Both the position numbers and the translations under genes were made by a program. Below, in pieces: positions 1-7,346 of a stretch of DNA of 64,000 bases. Below the pieces are notes generated by a model. It did not search any database, was not told the DNA's origin, and was given only the letters and a program-made list of their open reading frames with translations. Location of the stretch: the NCBI RefSeq assembly GCF_002258785.1, contig NZ_NOYI01000033.1:124001-188000 (forward strand), written 5' to 3'. This DNA is from Rhodococcus sp. 06-235-1A. GTDB taxonomy: Bacteria > Actinomycetota > Actinomycetes > Mycobacteriales > Mycobacteriaceae. Every line of letters starts with the position of its first letter. Within the stretch, counting starts at the first letter, position 1.

Positions 1-164
1 AGCGAATTGGGTGACTGACCGGCGGAGTCGTTGCTTCCGACGAGCCCCATCACGGAGGCCGAAAGAACAAGGATCGCCAGCGCAATCGCCCACGATCTAC
101 GGTGCGTCACGGCTGCGGCGACGCGGTCCCAGGCGGCGTTGTTCTCGGTTCGTGTGCTGTCCAC
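1..164 (-). CDS. N-terminal fragment of an MMPL/RND-type membrane transporter (partial)
   Basis: Only the first ~54 residues are in the window; the gene runs off the left edge. Reading leftward from GTG at 164 (an in-frame TTG lies at 170), a short polar N-terminus with HRRSW is followed by one hydrophobic segment (WAIALAILVLSASVMGLVG) and then a GSNDSAGQSPNS stretch. The basic residues, first membrane helix and G-S/D-N-D-S-A-G-Q motif are what actinobacterial MMPL-family exporters show at their start, just before the first periplasmic domain. The gene is divergent from a MarR regulator, with a palindromic site between them, so MarR-controlled export is likely. Family assignment rests on a short fragment. 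Confidence 0.55.
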   Translation of the reverse strand, partial: MDSTRTENNAAWDRVAAAVTHRRSWAIALAILVLSASVMGLVGSNDSAGQSPNS

Positions 165-181
165 GCTCAAAACAATCTCAT

Positions 182-200
182 TTACTTAGATATTAAGCAA
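182..200. promoter_or_regulatory. Putative MarR operator between divergent genes
   Basis: TTACTTAGATATTAAGCAA is an imperfect palindrome (TT.CTTA.....TAAG.AA) in an AT-rich island of an otherwise GC-rich region. It lies between the divergent transporter start (164) and the marR start (259). Size and symmetry fit a MarR dimer site; binding is inferred. Confidence 0.5.
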
Positions 201-258
201 CTGAACCTGTTGCGGGCAGTAGTCTGACTGTGGCCGCAGCAAAGGAGTTACCACCGAC

Positions 259-738
259 ATGACCGACCGAAACCACCTCGAATCCGCGATATCGGCGGAT
301 CTTCGAGCGCTGTCTTCGGTCTCCGAGCAGATCGGGCAGGTGTTCGGGGCGCTGCACAGCTTGCGGCCCAACGATTTTCGGGCCCTACTGCATGTGATGG
401 TCGCCGACGTCGAGGGTGCGCCCCTGACGGCCGGCGAACTCGGCACGATGTTGGGGCTCTCTTCGGCGGCCATGACCTACCTCGTCGAGCGCATGATCGC
501 CTCGGGTCACATACGACGTGAATCCGATTCATCCGACAGGCGCAAGGTGATTCTGCGGTACGACGAGCACGGGATGGAGGTCGCTCGCGGGTTCTTCGGT
601 CCCCTCGGCATGCGCACCAGCGCCGCATTGGCAGACCTTCCCGATGCCGATCTGGCCGCCGCGCATCGAGTGTTCGAATCGCTCATCGGCGCCATGCGAG
701 AACATCACGCCGACCTGGGTAACAGCAGTCGCACGTAG
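259..738 (+). CDS. MarR family transcriptional regulator
   Basis: This 159-residue protein has the length and layout of MarR-family winged-helix repressors. Helices surround a central winged helix at about residues 55-100 (LTAGELGTMLGLSSAAMTYLVERM, then the wing SDSSDRRKVILRYDEHG, with the family's typical D-x-R-x wing). The ATG at 259 follows a strong AAAGGAG ribosome site at 241-247, which fixes the start. It is transcribed away from an MMPL-type transporter gene, with a palindromic AT-rich site between them, so it probably represses that exporter and responds to a small lipophilic or phenolic ligand. The ligand cannot be read from sequence. Confidence 0.88.
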   Translation: MTDRNHLESAISADLRALSSVSEQIGQVFGALHSLRPNDFRALLHVMVADVEGAPLTAGELGTMLGLSSAAMTYLVERMIASGHIRRESDSSDRRKVILRYDEHGMEVARGFFGPLGMRTSAALADLPDADLAAAHRVFESLIGAMREHHADLGNSSRT

Positions 739-746
739 CGCGTGCG
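730..746 (+). terminator. Weak hairpin at the 3' end of marR
   Basis: CGCACG and CGTGCG form a six-pair stem with a 5-base loop across the marR stop codon. There is no U-tract, so this is at most a weak terminator. The ~200 bases between marR and the next gene hold nothing else I can support. Confidence 0.25.
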
Positions 747-955
747 CCCGGGTGTGGCGTTCGAACGGCTGGTGGGCGGCCTACTCCAACCGATGCTGGA
801 CTCTGAGCGTAGGAGTGCCGTAAGGTTGGCTGCGGTTGAGCTAACAGCCGGTCACGGGGAAACGCAGCGAAGTCGGCGTCCGGGTCAGGCAACAATTCTG
901 CTCCCGCTTCGTCAATCGGTTTCCCCCTCAGTTCGACCGATCGATGGGATCTGCC

Positions 956-1357
956 ATGAGTGTTGAATCTTCAGGCAACAAAGTTCGAACCACCCCGGTG
1001 ACTGTCGCGGAGAAGTCCGTGTCCGTCGCAGCAACCGGAGCAATCTTCACCGCGCACGACGGCCCCGACGGCTCACTCGTCGTCGCCGTCCATGGCGACA
1101 TCGACATGCGCAGCGCGCCGATGTTCTCCGATTTCGTCTGCAGCCGCATGTCCAGCAAGAGGCATGTCACTCTCGATCTGTCCGATGTCGATTTCTTCGG
1201 CATCGCGGGTCTTACCGTCTTCGATGCAGTTCACGAGTACACGGCCGGCATCGGCGCATCCTGGTCGGTCGTCGCAGGACGGTCGGTCTCCCGTCTACTC
1301 CGGGTCGCCGACCTCGAGTCCACGATCCCGACAGCGCGACCCTCGAACGACAAGTAG
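956..1357 (+). CDS. STAS-domain (anti-sigma-factor-antagonist-like) protein lacking the phospho-serine
   Basis: The 133-residue protein has a flexible N-terminus followed by a STAS fold from about residue 30 to 120 (VVAVHGDIDMRSAP, then HVTLDLSDVDFFGIAGLTVFD). STAS antagonists such as SpoIIAA/RsbV bind anti-sigma kinases and are switched by phosphorylation of a serine in D-S-S-G-L. Here the loop reads F-F-G-I-A-G-L, so the acidic residue and the acceptor serine are both absent. The protein may therefore act constitutively or as a non-phosphorylatable decoy. An in-frame ATG 12 bases upstream (944) is an alternative start; 956 has slightly better GGGA spacing. No kinase or sigma factor gene is adjacent. 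Confidence 0.75.
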   Translation: MSVESSGNKVRTTPVTVAEKSVSVAATGAIFTAHDGPDGSLVVAVHGDIDMRSAPMFSDFVCSRMSSKRHVTLDLSDVDFFGIAGLTVFDAVHEYTAGIGASWSVVAGRSVSRLLRVADLESTIPTARPSNDK

Positions 1358-1401
1358 TACTCAGGCGATCAGTACTCCGGCGATCATCGCCGCGACAAGA
1401 G

Positions 1402-1431
1402 GTGGGCAGCTCCTGTACAGGGGCTGCCCAC
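1402..1431. terminator. Long hairpin after the STAS gene
   Basis: GTGGGCAGC pairs with GCTGCCCAC, and the inner CCTGTACAGG is itself palindromic, giving a near-continuous 14-pair stem downstream of the STAS stop codon (1357). A short T-containing run follows. It is probably a terminator. Confidence 0.55.
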
Positions 1432-1487
1432 TGTTCGTTCGGCCCCCGGTCGCACAACCTCGATTCACAGTACCCCGATTCACAGAT

Positions 1488-1532
1488 CGGACGATCCCGA
1501 TCGACGGTGTGACCGAAGTTCGGGATCGTCCG
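1488..1532. terminator. Bidirectional terminator between convergent genes
   Basis: CGGACGATCCCGA at 1488-1500 and its perfect complement TCGGGATCGTCCG at 1520-1532 form a 13-pair stem with a 19-base loop. It sits between the STAS gene and the leftward small gene that ends at 1555. The convergent setting suggests it serves both. Confidence 0.55.
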
Positions 1533-1554
1533 AAACTGTTGCAGCACAAGCGGA

Positions 1555-1743
1555 CTAGTCTTTGGTTCCTTCGGAGTCACTGAAGAACGCCCACTCGCCG
1601 TCGTGCTCCACTTCGAGCCGCCAGCCCAACTCTTCGTTGTCTGCTTTGCTGTCCTTGAACCAGGCGTGCGCGTCCTCGGAACTCGAAATGTCCTTGGTGT
1701 CGACGACGGATCCGTGCGGATCGATAACTCTGTAATTTGCCAT
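1555..1743 (-). CDS. Small acidic protein of unknown function (62 aa)
   Basis: I do not recognise a named family. The product is 62 residues, acidic, with no membrane segment or signal peptide. It has a compact alternating pattern (MANYRVIDPHG, then HAWFKDSKADN, ELGWRLEVEHDGEWAFF) that looks like a small beta-rich cytoplasmic domain. The ATG at 1743 is chosen because the conserved-looking protein begins there; the frame continues further upstream but enters the repeat element and then overlaps the proline dehydrogenase gene antisense. The reading frame shows coding character (third-position GC) and is followed by a terminator-like inverted repeat. It is most likely a conserved hypothetical stand-alone gene. 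Confidence 0.6.
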   Translation of the reverse strand: MANYRVIDPHGSVVDTKDISSSEDAHAWFKDSKADNEELGWRLEVEHDGEWAFFSDSEGTKD

Positions 1744-1815
1744 GCAGCCAGGGTGCCCCGATGTCGCAGAACCTAATCCACGTCGGGACTCCGCAGCCGA
1801 CTCCTGGGATTCGCG

Positions 1816-1902
1816 CACGCGCGCGCATTCGTCGAATGCGCGCAGAATCGCCTCCGAAACGATGAGATTCTGCGCGCGGATGACAAACGCGCGCGCGTTT
1901 GC
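1816..1902. repeat. Copy A of an interspersed palindromic repeat
   Basis: This ~87-base element contains CGCGCGCGCATTCGTCG, AGAATCGCC and TGACAAACGCGCGCGCGTTT in order. The same blocks recur in the same order at 29372-29450. The right end (AAACGCGCGCGCGTTT) is a perfect palindrome and the left end is related and inverted, so the unit resembles a REP/MITE-type element. It is intergenic, between the small gene at 1743 and the 3' end of the proline dehydrogenase gene. Confidence 0.7.
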
Positions 1903-1943
1903 GGCGACCGGGTGGTGCGGTGAACGAGTTCTTCGGGGCACTC

Positions 1944-2888
1944 TTACGTGCGCGAGAGCACCGATCGGGCGAAGAACATCAGGTTCGCGGGGCGCTCGGC
2001 CAGCCTGCGCATGAAGTAGCCGTACCACTGCGATCCGTACGGGACGTACACGCGCATGTGCCGGCCGGCGTCGACGAGTCGGCGCTGCTCGGGTTCGCGT
2101 ATCCCGTAGAGCATCTGGAACTCGAAGTCCTCCGACGACCTGCCTGCGGACGTCGCGAACTGCTCTGCTGCCTCGATCATCTCCGGGTCGTGTGAGGCCA
2201 CCATCGGGTAGCCGCGGCCGTCCATCAGTATCTTCAGGCACCTTAGGTAGGAGTCGGACACCTCTCGTGCTCCCTGAAATGCCACCGAGGACGGTTCGTT
2301 GTACGCCCCCTTGCACAGTCGTATCCGCGATCTCGGTCCGGACAACTCCGTGCAGTCAGCTTCGGTTCGCCTCAGGTATGCCTGCAGCACCGTGCCCAGA
2401 TCCGGAAAGTCCACGCGGAGTTCGCGAACGATCGACAGCGTCGAATCGGTGGTCGTGTGGTCCTCGGCATCCACCGTCACCCACACCCCGGCCGCGGCGG
2501 CGGCAGTACAGATTTTCCGTGCGTTCTCGAGTGCGAGATCGCGATCGATTCCCTGGCCGAGCGCAGACAACTTGAGCGAGACCTCGAGCGCGGTCGCGCT
2601 GCTCCGCTGGGTCGAAAAGCGTTGTATCAGTGAGAGGTAGGCGTCGACGGTGGTGCTCGCCTGAGCGCGATCGGTGGTGTCCTCACCGAGGTAGTCCACG
2701 GAGACGAACCGACCCGTTGCCAACAATGCGTCGACGGCGGTGACGGCCGCGGGCTCCGATTCGCCCGCCACGAAGCGGTCGACGAGAGCTCGGGTGGCCC
2801 GCATCCGCGTCACCGTTGCCTGCAGTTTCGGTGACCGTGCCGCCGCCAGCAACGCAGGCCGGAGAGGATTGTTCAGCAGGGTGGTCAT
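1944..2888 (-). CDS. putA: Proline dehydrogenase (FAD-dependent, monofunctional)
   Basis: This 314-residue protein matches the length of stand-alone actinobacterial proline dehydrogenases (TIM-barrel PRODH), which oxidise L-proline to delta-1-pyrroline-5-carboxylate with FAD. Family features include the barrel strands VSLKLSALGQ and VWVTVDAEDH, the substrate/FAD region RIRLCKGAYNEP near residue 190, and the C-terminal YVPYGSQWYGYFMRRLAERPAN with the conserved Y-x-x-R-R-L-A-E-R-P signature. The start overlaps the stop of the P5C dehydrogenase gene (ATGA), so the two are one transcript and translationally coupled. Downstream lies a palindromic repeat element. Confidence 0.95.
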   Translation of the reverse strand: MTTLLNNPLRPALLAAARSPKLQATVTRMRATRALVDRFVAGESEPAAVTAVDALLATGRFVSVDYLGEDTTDRAQASTTVDAYLSLIQRFSTQRSSATALEVSLKLSALGQGIDRDLALENARKICTAAAAAGVWVTVDAEDHTTTDSTLSIVRELRVDFPDLGTVLQAYLRRTEADCTELSGPRSRIRLCKGAYNEPSSVAFQGAREVSDSYLRCLKILMDGRGYPMVASHDPEMIEAAEQFATSAGRSSEDFEFQMLYGIREPEQRRLVDAGRHMRVYVPYGSQWYGYFMRRLAERPANLMFFARSVLSRT

Positions 2889-4534
2889 CGCGTGCCCTCG
2901 CCTTCCTGATGCGGGTAGCCGTGGGTGGTCGGTGGGACGAACGTTTCCTTCACGGTGCGGGCCGAGGTCCAGCGCAGCAGGTTCTGCGGTGAGCCGGCCT
3001 TGTCGTTGGTTCCCGAGGCGCGGGCTCCGCCGAACGGTTGCTGACCCACCACTGCGCCGGTCGGCTTGTCGTTGACATAGAAGTTTCCGGCTGCGAATCG
3101 CAGTGCGGCATGGGCCTGTTCGACGGCAGTGCGGTCGGTGGCGATGACCGCCCCGGTCAGTGCGTACTTCGATCCGGAGTCGACTGTGCGCAGTGTGTCG
3201 GCGTAGGCGTCGGGCTTGTTGTCGTCGTAGACGTGCACGGCCAGGATCGGCCCGAAGTACTCGGTGGTGAAAGCCTCGTCGGTGGGGTCGTCACCGAGAA
3301 GAACGGTGGGGGAGACGAAGTAGCCCTCGGAGTCGTCACAGGTACCACCGGCGGCGATGGTCAGGCTGGGCACGGACTTCGCCCGATCGAGAGCAGCTGC
3401 GTTGCGGTCGAACGCCTTTCGGTCGATGACGGCTCCGCCGTAGTTGGACAGGTCGGTCACGTCGCCGTACTTCAGCGCCGAGACGTGCTCGATGAACGAA
3501 TCGCCCATCGTAGACCACAGAGATTTCGGTACGAAGGCCCTCGACGCTGCCGAGCACTTCTGTCCCTGGAAGTCGAATGCACCGCGAATCATGGCCGTGG
3601 TCAGCACATCCGGATCGGCGGAGCTGTGCGCAACGATGAAGTCCTTACCGCCGGTCTCGCCGACCAGCCGGGGGTACGAGTGGTAGTTCGAGATGTTGTT
3701 GCCCACCTCGCGCCACAGCGTTTGAAAGGTCGCGGTGGATCCGGTGAAGTGGATTCCGGCCAGTCGCGGATCGGCCAGGGCCACTTCGGACACCATCGGT
3801 CCGTCACCGAGAACGAGGTTGATCACACCCGGTGGCAGTCCGGCCGCTTCGAGGAGCTGCAGCGTGAGGTATGCGGCCACGGCCTGGGTGGGGGACGGCT
3901 TCCACAGCACGGTGTTGCCCATCAGAGCAGGCGCCGTGGGCAGGTTGCCCGCGATAGCGGTGAAGTTGAACGGGGTGATGGCGTAGACGAAGCCTTCGAG
4001 CGGACGGTATTCGACTCGGTTCCACACTCCCGGTGCCGACACGGGCTGCTCGGCGAGTATCTGCCGAGCGAATGCGACGTTGAACCGCCAGAAGTCGATC
4101 AGCTCGCACGGTGCGTCGATCTCGGCCTGGTAGGCCGACTTGGACTGGCCGAGCATCGTTGCTGCAGCGATTTTTTCGCGCCACGGCCCGGACAGTAGAT
4201 CGGCCGCACGAAGGAACACGGCAGCTCGTTCGTCGAAGGGCAGATCTCGCCACATCGGCGCGGCCGCGCTGGCGGCATCGATGGCGTCGCGCACATCCTG
4301 GTGACCGGCACCGGCGAAACGACCGATGACCGAGGAGTGGCGATGAGGCTCGACGACGTTCTCCATCGGGCCGTCGGCAACGCGGTGAACGCCACCGATG
4401 ACCTGGCGGATCTCGACGGGCGATGTCCGGAGTTCGGTCAGGCTGGTCCGGAGGCGGGCGCGTTCCGCGCTCCCCGGGGCGTAGGTATTGACCGGCTCGT
4501 TGGTGGGGGTGGGAACGGATGTGACGGCGTCCAT
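2885..4534 (-). CDS. pruA: L-glutamate gamma-semialdehyde (P5C) dehydrogenase
   Basis: The 549-residue aldehyde dehydrogenase oxidises glutamate semialdehyde to glutamate with NAD+, the second step of proline use. Class 4 ALDH features are clear: the cofactor-binding ITPFNFTAIAGNLPTAPALMGN, the GETGGKDF motif, and the catalytic cysteine C327 in DFQGQKCSAASR. The C-terminal segment VGQQPFGGARASGTNDKAG is typical of PruA. I chose ATG at 4534 because GAGGAG lies a suitable distance upstream; the longer frame to 4609 adds a non-conserved basic stretch. It is the first gene of the pruA-putA operon, divergent from the PucR regulator. Confidence 0.95.
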   Translation of the reverse strand: MDAVTSVPTPTNEPVNTYAPGSAERARLRTSLTELRTSPVEIRQVIGGVHRVADGPMENVVEPHRHSSVIGRFAGAGHQDVRDAIDAASAAAPMWRDLPFDERAAVFLRAADLLSGPWREKIAAATMLGQSKSAYQAEIDAPCELIDFWRFNVAFARQILAEQPVSAPGVWNRVEYRPLEGFVYAITPFNFTAIAGNLPTAPALMGNTVLWKPSPTQAVAAYLTLQLLEAAGLPPGVINLVLGDGPMVSEVALADPRLAGIHFTGSTATFQTLWREVGNNISNYHSYPRLVGETGGKDFIVAHSSADPDVLTTAMIRGAFDFQGQKCSAASRAFVPKSLWSTMGDSFIEHVSALKYGDVTDLSNYGGAVIDRKAFDRNAAALDRAKSVPSLTIAAGGTCDDSEGYFVSPTVLLGDDPTDEAFTTEYFGPILAVHVYDDNKPDAYADTLRTVDSGSKYALTGAVIATDRTAVEQAHAALRFAAGNFYVNDKPTGAVVGQQPFGGARASGTNDKAGSPQNLLRWTSARTVKETFVPPTTHGYPHQEGEGTR

Positions 4535-4565
4535 GGCTGCTCCTCGTCTTCGATGTGTGATGCCC

Positions 4566-4594
4566 ATTGAAGTCCCATCCGGCACGCGTTCAAT
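4566..4594. promoter_or_regulatory. Putative operator for the proline regulator
   Basis: ATTGAA and TTCAAT are perfect inverted half-sites separated by 17 bases. They lie in the 99-base divergent region between pruA and the PucR gene. The location suits a site through which the PucR protein would control pruA-putA; this is inferred from symmetry only. Confidence 0.35.
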
Positions 4595-4633
4595 CAGCCC
4601 ATCGGCCAAAGAATTCGTGGTCTACTTGTCCGC

Positions 4634-6205
4634 ATGGCCAACTCCATGACGTTGCGATCGTTGCTGGGTTCGCTGCACAGCGCCGTCGTCGAACTGGTGG
4701 TCGCGCCCGCGGGAATCGACATGGCCGTCGGCTCCGTGGCGTTGCTCGACGTCGACGATCTGCACCTTCCCCCGGGGGCATCCGCCGATCTGGCGCTGTT
4801 GGTGGGGGTGACCGAGGCCGACGTGGTGCGGTGGTTCGACGATCTCGCGCTGCGTCCTGCGGCGGACAGGCCGCTCGCGGTCCTGACGAAGGTTGCCGAC
4901 TCGGCTGCGCTGGCCCACGGTGCGCGCGAGACCGGTATCGCGTTGGTCGCCGTGCACCGGCAGACGCGCTGGGAGTTGTTGTTGTCGATGACGCGCGGAG
5001 TTCTCGATCAAGTGCGGTCGCACGGTCCCGACGACGGAACCTTCGGAGCCGACACCGACCTCTACGAACTCGCGCAGACGGTCGCGGCACTGACGAAAGG
5101 CATGGTGAGCATCGAGGACGAGCGCTCGCACGTGCTGGCGTACTCGGCATCCGACGACGCGGCCGACGAGCTCCGAACCCTGTCGATCCTCGGGCGCGAA
5201 GGCCCGGCCGACTATCTGCGCAGACTGCACGAGCGCGGCGTCTTCGATCGCCTCCGTCGTACCGACGACGTCATCGACGTACCCGCCGACGTCGAACTGG
5301 GAATTCGCCGACGCCTCGCCGTCGGGATCCGCCGGATATCGGGCAGCCCAACGACTCTCGGGACGATCTGGGTGCAGGAGGGGGTCGCGTCGCTCGCCGA
5401 CGACGCCGACGCGGTGCTGCGCGGGGCCTCTGCCGTCGCCGCCCGACTGATCACGCGTATCGCGAACGCCCCGACCAACGAGACCCTGCAGATACAACGC
5501 CTGCTCGGGGCCAGAGGCGGCGGAGTGGACGTTCCCTCGCTCGCATCCGCGCTGTCGATACCCACCTCGGGATCGGCGGCGGTCGTGGGATTCGCTCCCT
5601 GTGGAGAATTCGAGATCGCCGCACTGGCACCGGCCATCCGCCTGCACGCCAGCGCATTTCGACGAGACTCTCTGGTCACCACCATCGGCGAGAGAATCTA
5701 CGCACTGTTTCCCGGGGTGGCGTCGGGCACGGGGATTTCGGGGTGGACCGCCGATGCCGTCGGGCGGATCGAGACGCGAACGTCACTGGCACTGCGCGCC
5801 GCGGTGGCTGCCCCGGTCGCCGACCTCGATGGTGTGGCCGTGGCCAGGTTCGAGGTGGACCGGGTGCTGGACGCCACCACCGGCGAGGTGCGCGTCACCA
5901 CGCTCGAGGAATCGAGAACCTCTGTGCTGCTGGGAGAAATTCTCGAACTGATCGGCAATCACGAACAACTCCGAGACCCGCGTATCGCCGATCTCGACCG
6001 ATACGACGCCACCAACGACTCTCGCATGCGTGAAAGCCTCGAGACGTATCTGGCGTGCTTCGGCGATGTTCGATCCGCTGCCGAGCGGCTGCACATTCAC
6101 CCGAACACCCTGCGCTATCGCATTCGACGCGTCGAGCAGATCCTGGACCTCGATCTCACCGATCCCGATGCGCGGCTACTGGTCGAGATCCAGTTGCGGA
6201 TGTGA
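4634..6205 (+). CDS. PucR-family transcriptional activator of proline catabolism
   Basis: This 523-residue protein ends in the PucR-type helix-turn-helix (VRSAAERLHIHPNTLRYRIRRV, about residues 470-500, followed by LDLDLTDPDARLLVEIQLRM). A GGDEF-like middle domain precedes it, and the N-terminal ~200 residues probably sense the ligand. Divergent placement next to pruA-putA is the arrangement of the actinobacterial activators that respond to proline or P5C, so activation of that operon is likely. The start ATG at 4634 has no strong ribosome site. A large hairpin follows the stop codon. The ligand is inferred from neighbourhood. Confidence 0.85.
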   Translation: MANSMTLRSLLGSLHSAVVELVVAPAGIDMAVGSVALLDVDDLHLPPGASADLALLVGVTEADVVRWFDDLALRPAADRPLAVLTKVADSAALAHGARETGIALVAVHRQTRWELLLSMTRGVLDQVRSHGPDDGTFGADTDLYELAQTVAALTKGMVSIEDERSHVLAYSASDDAADELRTLSILGREGPADYLRRLHERGVFDRLRRTDDVIDVPADVELGIRRRLAVGIRRISGSPTTLGTIWVQEGVASLADDADAVLRGASAVAARLITRIANAPTNETLQIQRLLGARGGGVDVPSLASALSIPTSGSAAVVGFAPCGEFEIAALAPAIRLHASAFRRDSLVTTIGERIYALFPGVASGTGISGWTADAVGRIETRTSLALRAAVAAPVADLDGVAVARFEVDRVLDATTGEVRVTTLEESRTSVLLGEILELIGNHEQLRDPRIADLDRYDATNDSRMRESLETYLACFGDVRSAAERLHIHPNTLRYRIRRVEQILDLDLTDPDARLLVEIQLRM

Positions 6206-6216
6206 GCGGCTTCGCC

Positions 6217-6264
6217 GCACGTGCACGGAAATTCGTAGCAGGCTACGAACTTTCATGCACGTGC
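6217..6264. terminator. Large nested hairpin between convergent pucR-type and lacI genes
   Basis: GCACGTGCA (6217-6225) pairs with TGCACGTGC (6256-6264). Inside it AAA/TTT and TTCGTAG/CTACGAA continue the stem, giving a near-complete 48-base hairpin. It overlaps the last codons of the leftward lacI gene and follows the PucR stop codon, so it probably terminates both transcripts. Confidence 0.65.
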
Positions 6265-7263
6265 AGCACCGCTGCTCGCTCGAATCACCAGGCTCGGTTC
6301 GATGCTCGATCGTCGGGTGCTTCGGCTTCCGGAGTCGATCTGGTTCAACAGAATCTCGACGCTGCGTACGCCGACCTCACTGAATTCCTGGCGGATGGTG
6401 GTCAGCGGTGGTGAGAAGAATTCTGCGTCGGGCACATCGTCGAATCCGACGATGCTGACATCGTGCGGCACTCGCTTGCCGTGTACCTCCAGTGCGCGCA
6501 AGATCCCGAGTGCCATTGCGTCATTGCCAGCGAATACTGCTGTGACATCGGCATTCTCGGCCAATTCTCGTCCGGCTGCGAACCCTGATCGCGCGGTCCA
6601 GTCGCCGCTGAGGGTGGGAGGTGGTTCGATGCCTGCATCCTCGTGGGCGAGTCGCCATCCGGTGACGCGGTCGCCTGCCTCGTACCAACCCAGAGGCCCA
6701 GCGACGTGCCACACCGCACTGTGTCCCAGTCCGAGCAAATGTGCGGTGGCGGCACGCGCCCCGGCGATCTGGTCGACCGAGACCACGGCCATCTCGCCTG
6801 CAGGCGACCCCTCGACGGCGACCAGCGGCAGTTCGCCGGCCAGGTGGGCGATGTCGCCGCCTTCGGTACGCAGTGGTGCGATCACGACGACGCCGTCGAC
6901 GCCCTGTTTCTGCAATCTACGGACGCAGGTGATGATCGCCGACTCGTCGAACGAGGTGGGGACGCCGACGACGACGGAGTACCCGGCCTGTCGTGCAGCA
7001 GATTCGATGCTGTAGAGCGTGGAGACCGGACCGTAGAGAGCGTTTCCGGTTCCCACGATTCCTATCGTCCGGCTGCGGCCGGTGACCAAAGCGCGGGCGG
7101 CGGTGTTGGGGCGATACCCGAGCTCCGAGATCGCCTCGTGCACTTTGACTCTCGTCGCCTCGGTCACGTTGGGATGACCGTTGATGACGCGGGAGACGGT
7201 CTGGTGGGATACGCCGGCGAGCCGGGCGACATCGGTCATGGCCGGTCCGCGTGTCGGCGTCAT
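6253..7263 (-). CDS. LacI-family repressor of the sugar ABC importer
   Basis: The 336-residue regulator has an N-terminal LacI helix-turn-helix (DVARLAGVSHQTVSRVINGH, residues ~10-29, then the hinge helix NTAARALVTGRS). A periplasmic-binding-protein-like effector domain follows, with typical IGIVG and FAGNDAMALGILRAL segments. It is the last gene of the leftward binding-protein/ATPase/permease set, 75 bases after the permease. Two near-identical LacI-type operators sit over the promoter of that set, which makes this protein the obvious repressor with a monosaccharide as inducer. ATG at 7263 has AGAGGAG upstream; an internal ATG at 7239 lacks one. Confidence 0.9.
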   Translation of the reverse strand: MTPTRGPAMTDVARLAGVSHQTVSRVINGHPNVTEATRVKVHEAISELGYRPNTAARALVTGRSRTIGIVGTGNALYGPVSTLYSIESAARQAGYSVVVGVPTSFDESAIITCVRRLQKQGVDGVVVIAPLRTEGGDIAHLAGELPLVAVEGSPAGEMAVVSVDQIAGARAATAHLLGLGHSAVWHVAGPLGWYEAGDRVTGWRLAHEDAGIEPPPTLSGDWTARSGFAAGRELAENADVTAVFAGNDAMALGILRALEVHGKRVPHDVSIVGFDDVPDAEFFSPPLTTIRQEFSEVGVRSVEILLNQIDSGSRSTRRSSIEPSLVIRASSGAARA

Positions 7264-7329
7264 CGTGGTGCAGCTCCTCTCGCGTCGTCGAACACAATCA
7301 CAGCATGCCCGGGCCTGCGGTGCCCGCCA

Positions 7330-7346
7330 CCACGTGATTCACGTGG
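7330..7346. other. Hairpin across the permease stop codon
   Basis: CCACGTGATTCACGTGG forms a seven-pair stem with a three-base loop. It overlaps the stop codon of the permease gene, upstream of lacI. It may attenuate read-through into lacI or stabilise the 3' end of the transporter mRNA. It has no U-tract. Confidence 0.35.

Noticed and set aside
917..950. Possible SigB-type promoter (GTTT ... GGGA) before the STAS gene
   Set aside because: The -10-like GGGATC would overlap the start region of the gene and only part of the consensus is present.
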